64,000 bases of DNA from Gaiellasilicea sp963850995 (lineage in GTDB: Bacteria; Actinomycetota; Thermoleophilia; Gaiellales; Gaiellaceae), in assembly GCA_963850995.1 (NCBI GenBank), contig CAWKNQ010000013.1:372001-436000 (forward strand). Reading direction: 5' to 3'. A program made the position numbers and the translations under genes. The notes beneath the pieces were generated by a model. The model was not told where the DNA came from and did no database searches. It saw nothing but the letters and a program-made list of their open reading frames with translations. Positions 8,396 through 17,184 of the stretch are shown piece after piece; positions within the stretch are counted from its first letter, which is position 1, and each line of letters begins with the position of its first letter.

Positions 8396-9762
8396 GAGCG
8401 CTCCCAATACGGCTTGGCGAGCCCTCGCTCGGCGAAGAGCCGCTGCAGGGCGAGCATGGCGGTGTAGGTGGGGAGAACGACGAGCTCCCCACCGGCCGGG
8501 GTCAGCGCGAGCCCGCGGTCGAGAGCCCGCTCGACGTTCGGCTCGACTTCGAGCGCGGCCTCGTCGAGGCCGCCGTACACGCAGCGGACGCCAAGCTCTG
8601 CGGCACGGTCGCCGGACGCGATCAGGCGCTCGGTCTTCGCCAGCAGCGGCTCGAAGTCGACGTCCCAGATCCAGGAGACGTCCTTCCCGTCGGCGATCCC
8701 GTCGTTGAGAGCGACGAGGAGGAGGGAGGGAGCGCCGCTCTGCTCGAGCGTGCGTACGACTTCGTTCGTGCCGGCGGGATTCTTGATCAGGAGGACGAGG
8801 ATGCTCTTCTCGCCGACTGCGATGCGCTCGAAGCGGCCGAACGCGGCGCCGAACCGCTCGAGCCCCGCCTGGATCGCCTCTGGCTCGGCTCCGAGCGCGT
8901 GCGCGAGCGCGGCGGCGCCGAGTGCGTTGTAGACGTTGTAGAGGCCGGGGAGGGGCAGACGGATCCGCGCAGAGCCCGCGGGCGTCTCCAGCTCGAACGA
9001 GACGCCGTCGAGCCCCTGCAGCTCGATCTCGCGCGCGCGCACCTGGAGTGGGGGACGGGCGTGCCCGCACGCCGGACAGCGGTAGTCGCCGAGGTGGCCG
9101 ACGTAGGCAGCGGCGAACTCGTACGGCTGTCCGCAGACGACGCAGTAGCGCGAGTCGGCGGCGTGCTGGAGCGAGGGCCGCGCGTGCGCAGGGTCGTCGA
9201 TCCCGAATACGAGCGCTCCGTCACGGCTCCGGGCGAGCTCTCCGACCTGGGGATCGTCGCCGTTGACCACGAGCACCGTCTCGGGGGGCAGGTCGGCAGC
9301 CGCCGAGCGCCACCGCTCGGCGATCAGCTCGAGCTCGCCGTAGCGGTCGAGCTGGTCGCGAAAGAGGTTTCCGAGCAGCACGGCCCGGGGCCGGACCCGG
9401 CGTAAGACTTCGGGGAGCGCGCCCTCGTCGACCTCGAGCAGGCCGAGCTCTGCGTCGCGGCTCGCGAGCAGGGTGGAGGCGACGCCGGAGACGAGGTTGG
9501 CGCCGGAGCGGTTCCAGGCGAGTCGCCGTGGTCGAAGAATCTCCGCCGTCATTGCGGTCGTGGTCGTCTTCCCGTTCGTCGCAGAGACGACCGCAGCGCC
9601 TTGAGGCAGGCGGGCGGCGAGGGCGTCGATCGCGCCCGGGTCGAGCTTCCAGAGGAGCTTCCCCGGCAGGGTCGTGCCGCCGCCGGCCCCGGCGAGGCGG
9701 GAGAGCCTGCCGGCCGCACGGGCGGCGAGCGACTCGACTGCGAGACGTGGGCTCACGCTCAT
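8392..9762 (-). CDS. murT: Lipid II isoglutaminyl synthase subunit MurT
   Basis: This Mur-ligase family protein has 456 residues from the ATG at 9762. The ATP-binding loop is SATNGKTTTTAMTAEIL, and the acidic segment LLEVDEGALPEVL follows. A four-cysteine zinc ribbon (CVVCGQPY and YRCPACG) is inserted in the middle domain and is diagnostic of MurT versus other Mur ligases. The C-terminal DUF1727 domain includes LNDGIADGKDVSWIWDVDFE. MurT activates the glutamate carboxylate with ATP and uses ammonia from GatD. A frame extension upstream to 9819 exists, but the conserved part begins at about MSVSPRLAVESLA. The gene is divergent from the HNH-associated-repeat gene, with 85 bp between them. Confidence 0.9.
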   Translation of the reverse strand: MSVSPRLAVESLAARAAGRLSRLAGAGGGTTLPGKLLWKLDPGAIDALAARLPQGAAVVSATNGKTTTTAMTAEILRPRRLAWNRSGANLVSGVASTLLASRDAELGLLEVDEGALPEVLRRVRPRAVLLGNLFRDQLDRYGELELIAERWRSAAADLPPETVLVVNGDDPQVGELARSRDGALVFGIDDPAHARPSLQHAADSRYCVVCGQPYEFAAAYVGHLGDYRCPACGHARPPLQVRAREIELQGLDGVSFELETPAGSARIRLPLPGLYNVYNALGAAALAHALGAEPEAIQAGLERFGAAFGRFERIAVGEKSILVLLIKNPAGTNEVVRTLEQSGAPSLLLVALNDGIADGKDVSWIWDVDFEPLLAKTERLIASGDRAAELGVRCVYGGLDEAALEVEPNVERALDRGLALTPAGGELVVLPTYTAMLALQRLFAERGLAKPYWERS

Positions 9763-9813
9763 CGGCCGCGAGCGTACCCGCCGCCACCCGCGGCCAGGTC
9801 CGCTCGGGTCGTC

Positions 9814-9841
9814 TTGCACATCGATGAAAATGCTCTAGAAT
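9814..9841 (+). promoter_or_regulatory. Sigma-70 type promoter giving a leaderless transcript
   Basis: TTGCAC at 9814-9819 and TAGAAT at 9836-9841 are separated by 16 bp and match the -35 and -10 consensus well. The expected transcription start, seven bases after the -10 box, is position 9848, exactly the A of the ATG of the downstream gene. The mRNA should therefore have no 5' leader, and no Shine-Dalgarno sequence is present. Confidence 0.65.
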
Positions 9842-9847
9842 GCTTGC

Positions 9848-10534
9848 ATGGGACGATCGCGCCGCCACCCGGCGGTGGCAGGCATCGATCCGGAGGCGCT
9901 GGCCGCCTTCCAGGCCGGGATTCGGAAGCGCTACTCGAACGAGGAGATCCTCGCTCAGCTGAAGGAGAGCGCCGAGCGGCTGGGGCGCTCCCCGACCATG
10001 CGGGAGTTCGCCGCCGACTCGCAGACGACAGTGCACCCGCAGACCGTGATCGAGCACTTCGGGAGCTGGAACGCTGCCAAGCGCCAGGCAGGTCTCGTGC
10101 CGCGGCGCTTCGCGACGCGGGAGGAGCTGCTGGGTCGCCTCCGCGACCTCGGCGAGGAGCTCGGCCGGACTCCGACCGCGCGTGACATCGACGCGCGCAA
10201 GGGTGCGATGCCCTCGAAGTCGCTGCTCTGGCACACGTTCGGCTCGCTCGCCCAGGCGCTTCGCGAGGCCGGCTTCGACGTGCCGGTCGGGGAGGAGCGG
10301 CTCGAGCGTGCGGTCGCGCAGGGCGCCGTGCTCGCGCGGCGGCTCGGTCGCCTGCCGAAGATGGCCGACTGGGCTTCCGCGCGTCGTGCCGACGAGAGCC
10401 TGCTGACGGAGTGGCAGGTCTACCGGATGATCGACGTCCAGCCGGCGTGGGCCGCGTTCCAGTTCCTCGTGCGCGAGCGCCTGCTCGAGGAGGGGGAGAC
10501 GGTGGCGCCGGACGGCGCGTTGTCCTCGACCTAG
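9848..10534 (+). CDS. Protein with two HNH-endonuclease-associated repeats, no nuclease domain
   Basis: This is a 228-residue basic protein. Two repeats of about 55 residues are visible, one ending in HFGSWNAAKRQAGL and one in TFGSLAQALREAGF. Each is preceded by a helix and a GRSPT or GRTPT turn, and a weaker third unit may follow near GRLPKMADW. This is the homing-endonuclease-associated repeat, a small helical DNA-binding unit often found beside HNH nucleases. No HNH motif or other catalytic signature is present, so a sequence-specific DNA-binding or regulatory role is more likely than cleavage. It has a strong predicted promoter that places the start codon at +1. Its 3' end overlaps the convergent amidotransferase gene by four bases. 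Confidence 0.7.
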   Translation: MGRSRRHPAVAGIDPEALAAFQAGIRKRYSNEEILAQLKESAERLGRSPTMREFAADSQTTVHPQTVIEHFGSWNAAKRQAGLVPRRFATREELLGRLRDLGEELGRTPTARDIDARKGAMPSKSLLWHTFGSLAQALREAGFDVPVGEERLERAVAQGAVLARRLGRLPKMADWASARRADESLLTEWQVYRMIDVQPAWAAFQFLVRERLLEEGETVAPDGALSST

Positions 10535-11328
10535 AGGCTCGCGACCGCGATCGCGGCCAGGCGCTTGAGGCAGGAGGCGCCCTCGTGCGGGGCGCGGACG
10601 GAGGGGAGGACCGTCTCCTCGACGTAGGAACGGTCGGGCTTGAAGCGGTCTGTCCTGGTCACTCGTCCGTCCTGGATACGCAGCAGCGTTCCCTCGTCGA
10701 CCTCGCGCTTCCGCAGCGTGACCCGGATCGTGCGCTCGAGCACCTCGAGCGCCGCACGCGTCGACGCGAAGAAGAGCTCCTTGCCGCCCGTGCCGATCCA
10801 GAGCGGGCGACCGACCGCGCGGGCGAGGAAGAGGGTCGAGCTCTCGCGCTCGTCGAGCCATGCCGTCGCCATCGCGCCGTACAGCTCCTCGAGCGCCTCC
10901 GGGCTTCCCTCGGCATGCTCGGCGAGGGCGAAGATCGCCTCGGAGTCGACGGTCATCTCCGGATGCTCTCGCCCGAAGCCGTAGCGGGCGAAGATCTCTT
11001 CGTCGTTGACGATGATCCCGTTGTGGATCCCGACCACCTTGCCGTGCCGGATCGGATGGTTGTTCGCCTCGATCCTCGGATGCCCCTTGGTGTAGTCGCG
11101 GACGTGCACGAGCACCTGCGTGGCTCCGGACGGCACGTGCAGCTCGTCGAGCAGCTCCGTCGCACCCGAGCGCCGCGTGTGGACGGTCACAGAGGCACCG
11201 GAGCCCCGGTGTGCGTACCCAACGGCGTCGCCGCCGCGCTCGGCGATTCCGGCCAGGAGCGCCTGCGCGGCCAGCGTGCGCTGCACGCTCGACTCGGGGT
11301 TGAGGCTGTATCCGGCGATTCCACACAT
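10531..11328 (-). CDS. Class II glutamine amidotransferase domain protein (stand-alone)
   Basis: This is a 265-residue N-terminal-nucleophile amidotransferase. MCGIAGYSL gives Cys2 as nucleophile after methionine removal, and RDYTKGHPRIEANNHP and GIHNGIIVND are the glutamine-binding stretches seen in GlmS and PurF. The synthetase or isomerase half of those enzymes is absent, so the protein either works with a separate partner or acts as a glutaminase. Its neighbours are sigma factor genes and offer no pathway. It is divergent from the sigma factor at 11493, with a 164-bp shared upstream region. Confidence 0.75.
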   Translation of the reverse strand: MCGIAGYSLNPESSVQRTLAAQALLAGIAERGGDAVGYAHRGSGASVTVHTRRSGATELLDELHVPSGATQVLVHVRDYTKGHPRIEANNHPIRHGKVVGIHNGIIVNDEEIFARYGFGREHPEMTVDSEAIFALAEHAEGSPEALEELYGAMATAWLDERESSTLFLARAVGRPLWIGTGGKELFFASTRAALEVLERTIRVTLRKREVDEGTLLRIQDGRVTRTDRFKPDRSYVEETVLPSVRAPHEGASCLKRLAAIAVASL

Positions 11329-11492
11329 AGCTGCTGACTTCTAGGTTCTTCTTCGGTTGCCTTCGTCTGCCACTTGAGGAGAGTAGACGCGAAGTGTCTG
11401 GACAAAGTTAGGACGGTTCCAGGACCGCAGTTCTTCCACGAGAGCGTCACGATCTCCTCAAGCTGGCGCGCTGCGACGCCGATAACGCGTGG

Positions 11493-12446
11493 ATGGAGCC
11501 CCTGCCCGTTGAGCCCGTGCACGCCGTTGGACCCGAGCCGCGTCTCGAGCTCTTGCCTGCGCTCGACGACCCGACCGCCGACGACGGCCGCAACGACGCC
11601 GAGGAGCCGGCGGCGAAGCCCGAGGCGACACAGGATCCGCTCAAGCTCTACGTGCGCCAGATCGGGGACGGGCGCCTGCTCACCCCGACCGAGGAGCGCG
11701 AGCTCGCGCGGCGCAAGGACGCGGGCGACGAGGCGGCCAAGCGGAAGCTGATCGAGTCGAACCTTCGGCTCGTGATGTCGATCACACGCAACTACACGAA
11801 GGCGGGCGTGCCGTTGCTCGACCTGATTCAGGAGGGCAATCTCGGTCTCATCCGCGCGGTCGAGAAGTTCGACTACAAGATGGGCTTCAAGCTCTCGACC
11901 TACGCGACGTGGTGGATCCGCCAGTCGGTGACCCGGGCGCTCGCCGAGCAGGGGCGCACGATTCGCCTGCCCGTGCACGTCGCGGACCAGGTGCGCCAGG
12001 TCACGCGCGGCCGGCGTTTGCTCGCGCAGAAGCTGAACCGCGACCCGAGCGTGGACGAGATCTCCGAGGAGACCGGCTTCACAATGGAGCGGGTGGAGGA
12101 GCTGCTCGGCCTGGTGCAGGATCCAGTCAGCCTCGAGACGCCGGTCGGCGACGGCGAGAGCCTCTTCGGCGACCTCGTCGAGGACACGAAGACCGCGGGA
12201 CCCGACGTCGAGACGGCGGAGCGGCTGCGCACGCACGAGCTCGCCGCGGCGCTCGACCAGCTCAAGCCGCGTATGCGCCAGGTAGTCGCCCTCCGCTTCG
12301 GCCTGGACGGAGCCGCGCCGAAGACTCTCGAAGAGGTCGGCCGCGAGCTGGGAGTCACACGCGAGCGCATCAGACAGCTCGAGACGCGGGCACTCCAAGA
12401 GCTGCGCACGGTCGCACCTGCCCTCGCGTTCTACCTACGCACCTAG
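11493..12446 (+). CDS. RNA polymerase sigma factor, RpoD family without a sigma 1.1 domain
   Basis: This 317-residue sigma-70 factor has an acidic, proline-rich N-terminal tail, then region 1.2 DPLKLYVRQIGDGRLLT, region 2 NLRLVMSITRNYTKAG and STYATWWIRQSVTRALAEQ, region 3, and region 4 with the helix-turn-helix LEEVGRELGVTRERIRQLE. The full set of RpoD signature motifs places it in group 1 or 2. It lacks the N-terminal helical domain seen in the convergent factor at 12567-13634, so it is probably the alternative (group 2) factor. The two genes meet tail to tail across a stem-loop repeat. Confidence 0.88.
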   Translation: MEPLPVEPVHAVGPEPRLELLPALDDPTADDGRNDAEEPAAKPEATQDPLKLYVRQIGDGRLLTPTEERELARRKDAGDEAAKRKLIESNLRLVMSITRNYTKAGVPLLDLIQEGNLGLIRAVEKFDYKMGFKLSTYATWWIRQSVTRALAEQGRTIRLPVHVADQVRQVTRGRRLLAQKLNRDPSVDEISEETGFTMERVEELLGLVQDPVSLETPVGDGESLFGDLVEDTKTAGPDVETAERLRTHELAAALDQLKPRMRQVVALRFGLDGAAPKTLEEVGRELGVTRERIRQLETRALQELRTVAPALAFYLRT

Positions 12447-12456
12447 TTTTGCGCAG

Positions 12457-12520
12457 GATCGAGAATCCGCGGGAGCGGATTCTCGATCGCGCGAAGATCC
12501 CTGAAGGCCCGCTTCGCGGC
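12457..12520. repeat. Intergenic stem-loop repeat, copy 1
   Basis: A perfect 14-bp inverted repeat (arms GATCGAGAATCCGC and GCGGATTCTCGATC, loop GGGA) at 12457-12488 is followed by CCCTGAAGGC and CCGCTTCGCGGC, which folds as a second small hairpin. A second copy lies at 17185-17250 with the same core and tail. The outer stem bases differ between copies but still pair. It lies between convergent sigma factor genes and may end transcription from both sides, although there is no T tract. Confidence 0.7.
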
Positions 12521-12566
12521 ACTCCCTCCTCGCTCCGTACTACGTGACGCCCGCGCGCGCTGCGTA

Positions 12567-13634
12567 CTAGAGCATCGCGCCGACGGACTCGAGCTCGCGA
12601 AGCGACGCGAGCCGCTTGAGCGAGTCGAGCTCGATCTGGCGTACCCGCTCGCGCGTCAGGCCCAGCCGACGCCCGATCTCCTCGAGCGTCTTCGGTTCCG
12701 CGTCCGTGAGGCCGTAGCGGAGCACGACCACTTGCCGTTCGCGGTCGGTGAGCGCTCCGAGTGCCTCCTTCAACGCCTGGCTACGGAGGGAGAGCTCGAC
12801 CTGCTCCTCGGGGAGCGGGCCGTCGCCCGCGACGAAGTCTCCGAAGACGGCGTCCTCGGCCTCGCCGACCGGTTGGTCGAGGCTCGTCGACGCGCGCGCC
12901 GCGGCACGCACCTCGTGCGCCTGGTGCAGCGGGAGCGAGGCCTCCTCGGCGATCTCCTCGAGCGTCGGCTCCCTGCCAAGCTGGGTCCAGAGCGTCCGCT
13001 CGGCACGGTTCATCTTCTGCAGGCGCTCGACGATGTGGACCGGCATCCGGATCGTGCGCGCCTTGTCGGCGAGCGCGCGGGCAACGGCCTGGCGGATCCA
13101 CCAGGTCGCGTACGTGGAGAACTTGAACCCGCGGCGCCAGTCGAACTTCTCGACCGCGCGGATGAGTCCGAGCGTGCCTTCCTGGATCAGGTCGAGGAAC
13201 GGCAAGCCCTGGTTGCGGTAGTTCTTCGCGATCGAGACGACCAGCCGCAGGTTGGACTGGATCATCTGCTGCTTCGCGAGCAGATCCCCGCGCTCGATCC
13301 GCTTCGCCAGCTCGACCTCCTGCGGCGCCGTCAGCAGGTGATGCCTTCCGGCCTCGCGCAGAAAGAGTTGGAGCGCGTCGGTCGTCGTCTCCTGAGGTGC
13401 TGGAATCGGCGCGGGCGGCGGCGCCGGCTCCTCCTGCTGCGCACCGTCGACGAGCTCGATCCCGCGCCGGTCGAGCTCGCGGTAGAGCGCGTCCTGCTCG
13501 AGAGGGTCCAGCTCGTGCGTCTCGACGACCTCGGTCAGCTCGGCGGCCTTCAACGATCCGGCCTGCTCGGCGGTCTCCAGCAGTTGCAGGAGCTCGTCGT
13601 TCCGGAGCAGCTGGTCGATGTCGACGGTCCTCAT
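12567..13634 (-). CDS. rpoD: Principal-type RNA polymerase sigma factor with sigma 1.1-like N-terminus
   Basis: The 355-residue protein begins with a helical acidic domain (LLRNDELLQLLETAEQAGS to YRELDRRGIELV) that resembles sigma region 1.1. A proline-rich linker follows, then region 1.2 DALQLFLREAGRHHLLT, region 2 NLRLVVSIAKNYRNQGLPFL and FSTYATWWIRQAVARAL, and region 4 with LEEIGRRLGLTRERVRQIE. Presence of region 1.1 and canonical 2.4/4.2 residues make it the better candidate for the housekeeping factor. Reading upstream on the minus strand, TTGGAG and TAGAAG spaced 16 bp near 13640-13670 could be its promoter. Confidence 0.85.
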   Translation of the reverse strand: MRTVDIDQLLRNDELLQLLETAEQAGSLKAAELTEVVETHELDPLEQDALYRELDRRGIELVDGAQQEEPAPPPAPIPAPQETTTDALQLFLREAGRHHLLTAPQEVELAKRIERGDLLAKQQMIQSNLRLVVSIAKNYRNQGLPFLDLIQEGTLGLIRAVEKFDWRRGFKFSTYATWWIRQAVARALADKARTIRMPVHIVERLQKMNRAERTLWTQLGREPTLEEIAEEASLPLHQAHEVRAAARASTSLDQPVGEAEDAVFGDFVAGDGPLPEEQVELSLRSQALKEALGALTDRERQVVVLRYGLTDAEPKTLEEIGRRLGLTRERVRQIELDSLKRLASLRELESVGAML

Positions 13635-13715
13635 GCGACGAGCGTTCTTCTACCCGACAGCTTCTAGCCTCCAAACCCGCATGTCCAGTATGCGGGAAGC
13701 GCGCCGCGCGGACAA

Positions 13716-13750
13716 CGGCGGGAGCCGACGCGCGTGGCCGACTCCCGCCG
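13716..13750 (-). terminator. Stem-loop downstream of the secreted protein gene
   Basis: The arms CGGCGGGAG (13716-13724) and CTCCCGCCG (13742-13750) pair perfectly around a 17-base GC-rich loop that can itself pair partly. It lies 24 bp beyond the stop of the minus-strand gene at 13774. There is no T run, so it would be a non-canonical terminator. Confidence 0.4.
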
Positions 13751-13773
13751 ATGACCGTGAGCTGTCGCCGGTG

Positions 13774-14296
13774 CTACTCGAGCAGGGAGCAGAGCTCCGT
13801 TGCCTGCCCTCGGAGCGAGAAGGACGTGATCAGGTCTTGATCGAGGTCCAGCGTCTCCTGTACGTGACCGACCACCGAGTAGAGGGCTCCGTTCTCGCCG
13901 ACCTCACCCTCCGGGCCCAGGTCCCCCGGGAAGAACCAGAGAATCGTCTGGCCGCTCACCTCGATGAGGAGGTCGTTCGCCTCTTCGTCGTAGCGCTCGG
14001 TGTACGTCCCAAAGTCCTTCGCCTCGATCGAGGCGCCGCTCTCGGTGTTCGTCACCGTCTGACGCGCACTGCTGTGGATCGTCACGCTGCCGTCACTGAA
14101 CTCGGTGCGCGTGAAGTGGCTTCCTTCTCGCGGGCGCAACTCCACCGCGAACGAGCAGGCGAAGCCGGCCTCTTGCAGCGTCGGCTCCATGCTGAACTGC
14201 GTCCGGATGGGCTTTGCGGCCAACGCTGGAACGGCCGCAAGAGTGACGAGCGCAAGTGCCAGCCCGAGTACTCCAGCGCGACTGCCGCGCAGTCAT
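13774..14296 (-). CDS. Secreted protein of unknown function, frame break in the signal peptide
   Basis: No known family is recognised. From the ATG at 14296 the frame gives MTAR, but the natural continuation GSRAGVLGLALALVTLAAVP followed by ALAAKP is in another frame. Two bases appear lost in a GCGCG stretch near 14286. With that repaired the protein is about 174 residues, with a classical signal peptide cleaved after ALA and an exported beta-rich domain. The mature part has two cysteines (FACSF and TELCSLLE), which could form a disulfide. The gene is divergent from the haloperoxidase-like gene. Confidence 0.55.
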
Positions 14297-14523
14297 GTGC
14301 TGCTTGGGCACTTCAACACCTTCCTCCCGTTCGATGCCGGCGCGGAACCGCACCGCGCCTGCGAGTCGGAGTGTGGCTCAGTCGTCGACGGTGCGTCAAT
14401 GGCTTCGCGCGAAAAGCGGCGTGGCGGCGCGCAGAACCACTCGTGACACTTGCCTCTTGAAGCAGATCGCGGCAAGCTAGTGATCACTGGATCGAAACCC
14501 GGGGGGAGAAGAGGACGAGGGCA

Positions 14524-15824
14524 ATGAACCCCACACGAATTGGTCGGCTTGCGGTGCTCGGCCTGGCAGTTGCGCTCACCGTGCCGGCCGTGGCTACTTC
14601 GGCCAACGAAGTGACGAAGTGGAACGAGGTCGCCGTGAACACCGTGGTCGCACAGCCGGGGATCGCCTCGGCGCCGCCCGCGGCGAGCATCTTCGTAGCA
14701 ATGGTGCAGGGTGCCGTCTATGGAGCCGTCAACGCGGTCGACCGGCACGGGCGGCCGTATCTCGTCAACCGAAGCTTCCCGAAGGCTTCGCCAGAGGCTG
14801 CGGCCGCGACTGCGGCGTTCCGGGTGCTGGACAGCTCTTCCCGGCCCAACATGCAACGCTGCAGGCGGCGTACGACGCCTCGCTTGCGGGAATCCCGAAC
14901 GGGAAGCCCGAGGACCAGGGGATCGAGGTCGGCACGATGGCGGCCGACGCGATGCTCGCCGAGGGACACGACGGGCGCGTGCCGATGACGTGCACGTTCG
15001 GTACGTTCGTGCCCGGTGTGTGGCAGCCGCTGGCGGATGCGGACGGAGCCGCAGTATGCGATCCCACCCCGTGGGTGAAGGACGCGGTGCCGTTCCTCGT
15101 GGAGAGCGCGACGCAGTTCCGCACGCCGGGCCCACTCGCGCTGACGAGTGCCGCCTACGCGGCGGAGGTCAACGAGGTCAAGGCGATCGGCGCGCTGAAC
15201 AGCACCACTCGGACGCCCGCGCAGAGCCACGCTGCGGCCTTCTGGCAGACCAACCCGATGCCGAACTACAACGCCATCGCTCGCAGGTTCGCCGACCTGT
15301 ACTCGCTCGATCTGAGCGACAGCGCGCGCCTGTTCGCGATGCTCGACCTCACCGCGGCGGACGCCCTGATCACGACCTGGAGCCGACAAGTACCACTACA
15401 ACTTCTGGCGGCCGAGGGCCGCAATCCGGCAGGCGGACACCGACGGCAATCCCGCCACGGTGGCCGACCCCACCTGGGAGCCGATGTTCCATCCGACGCT
15501 CAATCCCGCGATCGGCGGTGTCGGTCCCGCCCTGAGCACGCCGCCGTACCCGGACCATCCGTCGGGCGCCACCGCCTACGCGAGTGCCAGCATGCACGCG
15601 CTGGCGTCCTTCTTCGGTACCGACGAGCTGCCGTTCTTTGCGACGAGCAGCCGGTTCCCGGGGAGCAGCGGGCCTTCACCCGCTTCTCCGACGTGACCAA
15701 CGAGGTGCTCGAAGCGCGCATCTGGGCAGGGATCCACTTCCGGACGCCCGACGTCCAGTCAGCCGAGCTCGGCGGCGAGATCGAGCGCTATATCCACAAG
15801 CACTGGTTCGCGGCAGCGCACTGA
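14524..15824 (+). pseudogene. Vanadium-haloperoxidase/PAP2 family secreted protein, frame broken three times
   Basis: The protein starts with a signal peptide (MNPTRIGRLAVLGLAVALTV) after a GGGGGGAGAAGAGG ribosome-binding region. Pieces continue in shifting frames: LFPAQHATLQAAYDASLAG to LDLTAADALITTW, then DKYHYNFWRPRAAIRQ, then PYPDHPSGATAYAS, then RFSDVTNEVLEARIWAGIHF to the stop. The order is that of vanadium-dependent haloperoxidases. Breaks lie near 14835 (one base missing), 15384 (one extra C) and 15661 (one G missing). The vanadate-binding Lys/Arg of KYHYNFWRP and the axial His of GIHF are kept, but the usual S-G-H reads SGA. Each break is a single-base indel, so sequence error is likely. 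Confidence 0.75.
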
Positions 15825-15830
15825 GCCTCG

Positions 15831-15864
15831 AGGCGTGGAGCGGCCTTCGGGCCGCTCCACGCCT
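15831..15864 (+). terminator. Strong stem-loop after the haloperoxidase-like gene
   Basis: Perfect 15-bp arms (AGGCGTGGAGCGGCC, 15831-15845, and its complement at 15850-15864) enclose a TTCG tetraloop, the most stable loop type. It begins seven bases after the stop codon. No T tract follows. Confidence 0.65.
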
Positions 15865-15888
15865 GGCGCTGTTCCCAATCTGCGAGTC

Positions 15889-15914
15889 GCGGATTCGCCG
15901 GACGCGGAATCCGC
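15889..15914. repeat. Partial stem-loop repeat related to copies at 12457 and 17185
   Basis: GCGGATTC (15889-15896) and GAATCCGC (15907-15914) form an 8-bp inverted repeat with a 10-base spacer. The same GAATCCGC/GCGGATTC arms form the core of the two full copies, here in opposite order. It lies between the haloperoxidase-like gene and the end of uppP. Confidence 0.4.
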
Positions 15915-16014
15915 ATAGCCAAGGCCCTCTCCCGAATGCACGAGAACGGGCGTTATGTCAAGTTGGCACAGGAGGCTCGGGAATGCGCCCTCTCCCCGTC
16001 GCGAGGTCGACGGC

Positions 16015-16962
16015 TCAGAAGTCCGCCGCGCGGACGCCCGTCGCGATCAGGAGCAGGATGATTGCCGCGAGGATCAGCCGGTAGACGACGAAGAGCGTGT
16101 AGTTGTGCCGACGCACGTACCCGAGCAGCGCCGAGATGGCTGCGAGGCCGGCGGCGAACGAGGCGAGCGAGCCGACGACGAACGGCCCGATCATCCCCGG
16201 CGGGAGGTCCGCCAGGAGCACGTCCCCGATTCCCTTGTACGCGACTGCGCCGAGCGTGATCGGCACGAGCAGAAGGAACGAGAACCGCGCCGCGGAGTCG
16301 CGGTCGAGGCCGAGAAACCGGCCCGCCGTGATCGTGATCCCGGACCGCGACACCCCGGGCATGAGCGCGAGCGATTGGGCGAGCCCGACGCCGACGGCGG
16401 CGCGGATGCTCACGTCGCCGAGATCCTTCGTCTGGGGACGCTTGTCGGCGACGTAGAGGAGCAGACCGAAGAGCGCGAGATTGATCGCGATCTGCCACGG
16501 CTCGCCGAGGTTCTCTGCGATCAGGTTCTCGCCGACGGCGCCCACGATCGCCGCCGGCACGGTCGCGGCGGCGACGCACCACGCGATCCGCTCGTCGACC
16601 GTCTCGATCCGCCGGCGCGAGAGTGTCCCGAGCCACGCGGCTGCCAGGCGGACGAGGTCGGCGCGGAAGTAGAGCACGACCGCGACGAGCGTCCCGAGGT
16701 GGAGCGACACGTCGAACGTCTGGTTGAACGCGTCGTTCTCCTTCAGGTAGTCCCAGTCGAACAGCCACGGGACGAGGATCAGGTGCCCGGACGAGGAGAT
16801 CGGCAGCAGCTCGGTCGCCCCCTGCACGAGCCCGAGCACGAGCGCCTGCCAGTTCGGGAGCGCGACGTCGCTGTCCCCCAGCCCGAGCACGGTGAGGACG
16901 ACGGCAGCCAGCAAGGCCGCGCCGGCGACGGTCCAGACAGCTGCGCGGCCCACGCGCCGCAT
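16015..16962 (-). CDS. uppP: Undecaprenyl-diphosphatase UppP (BacA)
   Basis: This integral membrane enzyme of 315 residues dephosphorylates undecaprenyl diphosphate to recycle the peptidoglycan lipid carrier. The two catalytic motifs are present: GATELLPISSSGHL near residue 48, with the conserved E and serines, and MPGVSRSGITI near residue 197. Eight or so hydrophobic segments are visible. The N-terminal extension of about 30 residues (MRRVGRAAVWTVAGAALLAA) adds one more membrane segment than the shortest family members. It is monocistronic, with a candidate operator 36 bp upstream of the start. Confidence 0.92.
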   Translation of the reverse strand: MRRVGRAAVWTVAGAALLAAVVLTVLGLGDSDVALPNWQALVLGLVQGATELLPISSSGHLILVPWLFDWDYLKENDAFNQTFDVSLHLGTLVAVVLYFRADLVRLAAAWLGTLSRRRIETVDERIAWCVAAATVPAAIVGAVGENLIAENLGEPWQIAINLALFGLLLYVADKRPQTKDLGDVSIRAAVGVGLAQSLALMPGVSRSGITITAGRFLGLDRDSAARFSFLLLVPITLGAVAYKGIGDVLLADLPPGMIGPFVVGSLASFAAGLAAISALLGYVRRHNYTLFVVYRLILAAIILLLIATGVRAADF

Positions 16963-16997
16963 CCTAGGGACCCGCCCGCGCGCCCCGGAACGAGAAC

Positions 16998-17017
16998 TTG
17001 TCGCAATTTGCAGACAA
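16998..17017. promoter_or_regulatory. Near-palindromic candidate operator upstream of uppP
   Basis: TTGTCGCAATTTGCAGACAA reads as TTGTC and GACAA arms with inner GCA and TGC also complementary. It lies 36 bp upstream of the uppP start, where a regulator could block or activate transcription. No cognate regulator is identified. Confidence 0.3.
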
Positions 17018-17184
17018 CGCCGTCTCGCGGCACTTGCCCGGAAGGGACACCCCCGTTACGTTCCTGCCTGCAGGGAGCACGGAGCGCGATTAGGTCGAAG
17101 CCGAGCTCGAGGGCCGTACGCGGAAGCGGAAAGTCAGCGGGCTCGGTGGACGAAAGCGCCACCGGCTCCCTGAATTTATTTGCA

